Assembly: GCA_900769345.1 (NCBI GenBank)
Contig: CAAGGJ010000046.1
Coordinates: forward strand, 1-55,005
DNA: 55,005 bases
Direction: 5' to 3'
Source: Bacteroidales bacterium
GTDB lineage: Bacteria > Bacteroidota > Bacteroidia > Bacteroidales > Muribaculaceae
Positions 52,989 to 55,005 of the stretch are shown here, piece after piece. Position numbers and translations under genes: made by a program. Every line of letters starts with the position of its first letter. The first letter of the stretch is position 1. The notes under the pieces are model-generated. The model saw only the letters and a list, made by a program, of their open reading frames with translations, was not told where the DNA came from and did no database searches.

Positions 52989-53261
52989 ATGAAAAGGGTA
53001 ATTATCAGCGTATTAGGCAAGGATGCCGTGGGCATTATTGCCAAGGTGTGCAATCACCTGGCTTCTAACAACATCAGCATTATGGACATATCACAAACCA
53101 TCATTCAGGGTTACTTCAATATGATGATGATAGTGGATATGAGCGGTTCTACCATAGAGTTGTCGCTACTTCAGGAAAATATGGACTCCATAGGCAAAGA
53201 AATAGGAGTGCAAATTAAGTGCCAGCGCGAAGAGATTTTCGACAAGATGCACCGTATCTGA
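52989..53261 (+). CDS. ACT-domain protein, UPF0237 family
   Basis: The 90-residue protein is a single ACT domain (RVIISVLGKDAVGIIAKVCNHLASNNISIMDI, cited by its GKDAVGIIAKVCNHLA core) of the UPF0237 family, related to the glycine cleavage regulator GcvR. ACT domains bind small ligands, often amino acids. It is followed after 39 bases by the UPF0210 gene; I recall this pair being found together in many bacteria, which suggests a common but unknown role, perhaps ligand sensing by the small protein for the large one. Confidence 0.9.
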   Translation: MKRVIISVLGKDAVGIIAKVCNHLASNNISIMDISQTIIQGYFNMMMIVDMSGSTIELSLLQENMDSIGKEIGVQIKCQREEIFDKMHRI

Positions 53262-53300
53262 GATTACTTGCACATTACGTCACTTTTCCATACCTCTATC

Positions 53301-54665
53301 ATGATTAATATTCTTGAAGTCAACGAAACCAACAAAATGATTGAGCAGGAAAACCTCGATGTCCGCACCATAACTATGGGCATCAATCTGCTCGACTGCG
53401 CCGACAGCAACATCGATACCTGCTGCGAAAAGATATATAATAAAATCACCACATATGCTCGCGATTTGGTTAAAACAGGCAACGATATAGCTCGCGAATT
53501 TGGTGTACCTATCGTAAACAAACGCATCAGCATCACCCCCATTTCGCAAGTTGGCGGGGCTTGTTGCCAAACGCCCGACGATTTCGTAAAAATTGCTCAT
53601 ACACTCGACCGCGCTGCTAAAACGGTGGGCATAAACTTTATGGGCGGCTACTCGGCTATAGTGTCGAAAGGCATGACTCGTAGCGACGAGCTCCTCATTC
53701 GCAGTATTCCTAAAGCCCTGGCGGAGACCGACTTATTATGCAGTTCGGTAAACGTAGGTAGCACCAAAACAGGAATCGATATGGATGCAGTGCGCCTTAT
53801 GGGCGAAATAATAAAAGAAACAGCCGAACTCACCAAAGACCGCGATTCAATAGGATGCGCCAAACTGGTGGTACTTTGCAATGCTCCCGACGACAATCCA
53901 TTTATGGCAGGTGCTTTTCACGGCGTAAGTGAAGCCGATGCCATCATCAATGTGGGTGTAAGTGGTCCGGGCGTGGTTAAATATGCTCTCGAAAGCATTC
54001 GCGGGGCATCGTTCGAAGTGCTTTGTGAAACAATAAAACGAACTGCTTTCAAAATCACTCGCGTGGGACAACTTGTGGCACAAGAAGCAAGCAAACGCCT
54101 CAATGTGCCATTCGGCATCATCGACCTCTCATTGGCTCCTACTCCTGCCGTTGGCGATAGTGTTGCCGACATCCTGCATGAGATAGGGCTTGAGCACGCC
54201 GGTGCTCCGGGCACTACTGCTGCTCTTGCCTTGCTTAACGACCAAGTGAAAAAAGGTGGAGTGATGGCTTCGTCGTATGTAGGCGGCCTTAGTGGAGCAT
54301 TCATTCCCGTCAGCGAAGATCAGGGTATGATAAATGCAGTAAATGCCGGTGCGCTTACCATCGAGAAACTCGAGGCAATGACTTGCGTGTGCTCCGTAGG
54401 ACTCGATATGATTGCCATTCCCGGCGACACCAAAGCCTCCACCATTTCGGGCATAATTGCCGACGAAAGTGCCATAGGCATGATCAATCAGAAAACCACT
54501 GCTGTTCGCATAATCCCCGTTATAGGTAAATCGGTGGGCGACACTGTAGAATTTGGCGGACTACTCGGTTATGCTCCCATTATGCCGATTAATAACTTCG
54601 ATTGCAGCAATTTCATCAATCGTAAAGGCCGAATTCCGGCTCCAATACATAGTTTCAAGAACTAA
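53301..54665 (+). CDS. UPF0210 / DUF711 family protein
   Basis: The 454-residue protein belongs to the DUF711 family, which is structurally related to pyruvate formate-lyase-like barrels but has no known reaction. Recognisable blocks are LDVRTITMGINLLDC (about 16-30), NFMGGYSAIVSKGMTRSDELL, SVNVGSTKTGIDMDAV, GVSGPGVV and PTPAVGDSVADILHEIGLE. No glycyl-radical motif or iron-sulphur site is obvious. I choose ATG 53301; an upstream TTG frame from 53268 adds 11 unconserved residues. It forms a pair with the ACT protein and is followed by a hairpin. Confidence 0.92.
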   Translation: MINILEVNETNKMIEQENLDVRTITMGINLLDCADSNIDTCCEKIYNKITTYARDLVKTGNDIAREFGVPIVNKRISITPISQVGGACCQTPDDFVKIAHTLDRAAKTVGINFMGGYSAIVSKGMTRSDELLIRSIPKALAETDLLCSSVNVGSTKTGIDMDAVRLMGEIIKETAELTKDRDSIGCAKLVVLCNAPDDNPFMAGAFHGVSEADAIINVGVSGPGVVKYALESIRGASFEVLCETIKRTAFKITRVGQLVAQEASKRLNVPFGIIDLSLAPTPAVGDSVADILHEIGLEHAGAPGTTAALALLNDQVKKGGVMASSYVGGLSGAFIPVSEDQGMINAVNAGALTIEKLEAMTCVCSVGLDMIAIPGDTKASTISGIIADESAIGMINQKTTAVRIIPVIGKSVGDTVEFGGLLGYAPIMPINNFDCSNFINRKGRIPAPIHSFKN

Positions 54666-54696
54666 TCAGCGCTATTTTGCCCCAAATATAGCAAGT

Positions 54697-54741
54697 TTGC
54701 AGCAGCCACCACCTCTATAAGGCATTATGTGGCTGCTGCAA
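54697..54741 (+). terminator. Hairpin after the UPF0210 gene
   Basis: A 13-base perfect stem (54697-54709 with 54729-54741) is followed by CTGTTATTGTTTC, a moderately T-rich tail. Confidence 0.7.
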
Positions 54742-54788
54742 CTGTTATTGTTTCGCCGAAAATTCAGATATTAGCAATATTTGTTCCT

Positions 54789-55005
54789 AATTGGGTAGGA
54801 GCGTAGGGATTAGTTCCCTACGCGACCTCCCACACCACCGTACGTGCCGTTCGGCATACGGCGGTTTCGGGCTTTCTCATCTTTCGATGTGTGGCAAGTT
54901 GTTTTCAGCCATCCCTTCGACAATCATCACTTCTATTCTATTGTCGGATTCCGTCCTATCATCTGAATAGAGAGTTCCTTTCGGACATCTGACTACAAAA
55001 GAGTC
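54789..55005 (-). mobile_element. Group II intron, 3' portion (second copy, inverted)
   Basis: 54789-54906 is the exact inverted copy of 1-118, with the same domain V and domain VI. The sequence continues upstream of domain V on the minus strand to the window edge at 55005. The intron end lies near 54790. Flanking exon sequences of the two copies differ, as expected for two separate insertions. On this side the 3' exon is the spacer after the UPF0210 hairpin. Confidence 0.82.
54877..55005 (-). CDS. Possible C-terminal end of the intron-encoded protein (partial)
   Basis: A minus-strand frame is open from the window edge for 42 codons and stops at 54877-54879, about a dozen bases before domain V. 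That is where group II reverse transcriptase/maturase genes usually end. The visible residues (RCPKGTLYSDDRTESDN and EGMAENNLPHIER) do not show a domain I can name, so this could also be non-coding domain IV sequence. The gene body lies outside the window. Confidence 0.35.
   Translation of the reverse strand, partial: DSFVVRCPKGTLYSDDRTESDNRIEVMIVEGMAENNLPHIER

Noticed and set aside
54697..54790. Class C group II intron inserted behind a terminator
   Set aside because: The hairpin is on the 3'-exon side of the intron, whereas class C introns sit downstream of the terminator with it in the 5' exon.
1..55005. CRISPR arrays, tRNA or rRNA genes, prophage, defence islands or biosynthetic clusters
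   Set aside because: I looked for regular repeats, cloverleaf sequences and marker genes and saw none.

Overview
The window is a 55 kb piece of a Bacteroidota chromosome, order Bacteroidales. This rests on TAnnTTTG-type -7 promoter elements upstream of many genes, a short 287-residue RpoD without the large N-terminal region, a type IX secretion (gliding-type) C-terminal domain, a single-chain PurL, methylmalonyl-CoA mutase of the succinate/propionate route, and a purH-mreBCD-mrdA order that I recall from Bacteroides. A Muribaculaceae-like gut lineage is possible but I cannot prove it. Almost all genes are core genes. Accessory DNA is confined to the two ends.

Layout. 1-118 is the 3' end of a group II intron, repeated exactly in inverted orientation at 54789-54906, so the window probably runs between two intron copies. 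119-2164 holds a decayed tyrosine integrase and a complete IS4-family element. 2270-4204 holds two sigma-70 genes in tandem, rpoD and a paralogue; the paralogue has a textbook sigma-54 promoter. 4378-10796 is the branched-chain amino acid operon leuA-leuC-leuD-cimA-like-leuB, preceded by a leucine-rich leader peptide and a complete attenuator. 10869-16132 (minus strand) holds a Pif1-like helicase fused to TPRs, an outer-membrane protein and a Tyr/Trp/Gly/Ser-rich exported protein. 16481-19104 holds a dihydrouridine synthase, a TrmN6-like tRNA methyltransferase and a MarC protein. 19276-22506 is carB. 22752-26075 is prfA, pyrF and pgk. 26409-30413 is mutA-mutB. 30537-32209 (minus) is pyrK-pyrD, followed by an XRE regulator (minus) and an AT-rich spacer of about 760 bp. 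33641-37835 (minus) is a type IX secreted protein and uvrA. 38121-42719 is sbcD-sbcC, again behind a perfect sigma-54 promoter. 42970-48466 is purL and purH. 48528-52891 is mreB-mreC-mreD-mrdA without rodA. 52989-54665 is an ACT-domain protein and a UPF0210 protein.

How the genes fit together. The leu operon can feed both leucine (LeuA, LeuCD, LeuB) and isoleucine (citramalate synthase-like enzyme, then the same LeuCD and LeuB), and the leader peptide gives it leucine-dependent control. CarB, PyrK/PyrD and PyrF cover several pyrimidine steps; PurL and PurH cover purine steps; UvrA and SbcCD serve DNA repair; MreBCD and PBP2 serve cell elongation.

The most notable signals are regulatory: the leucine attenuator at 4378-4607, and two exact TGGCAC-N5-TTGCA sigma-54 promoters (3271-3286 and 38060-38075) placed before a sigma-70 paralogue and before sbcDC.
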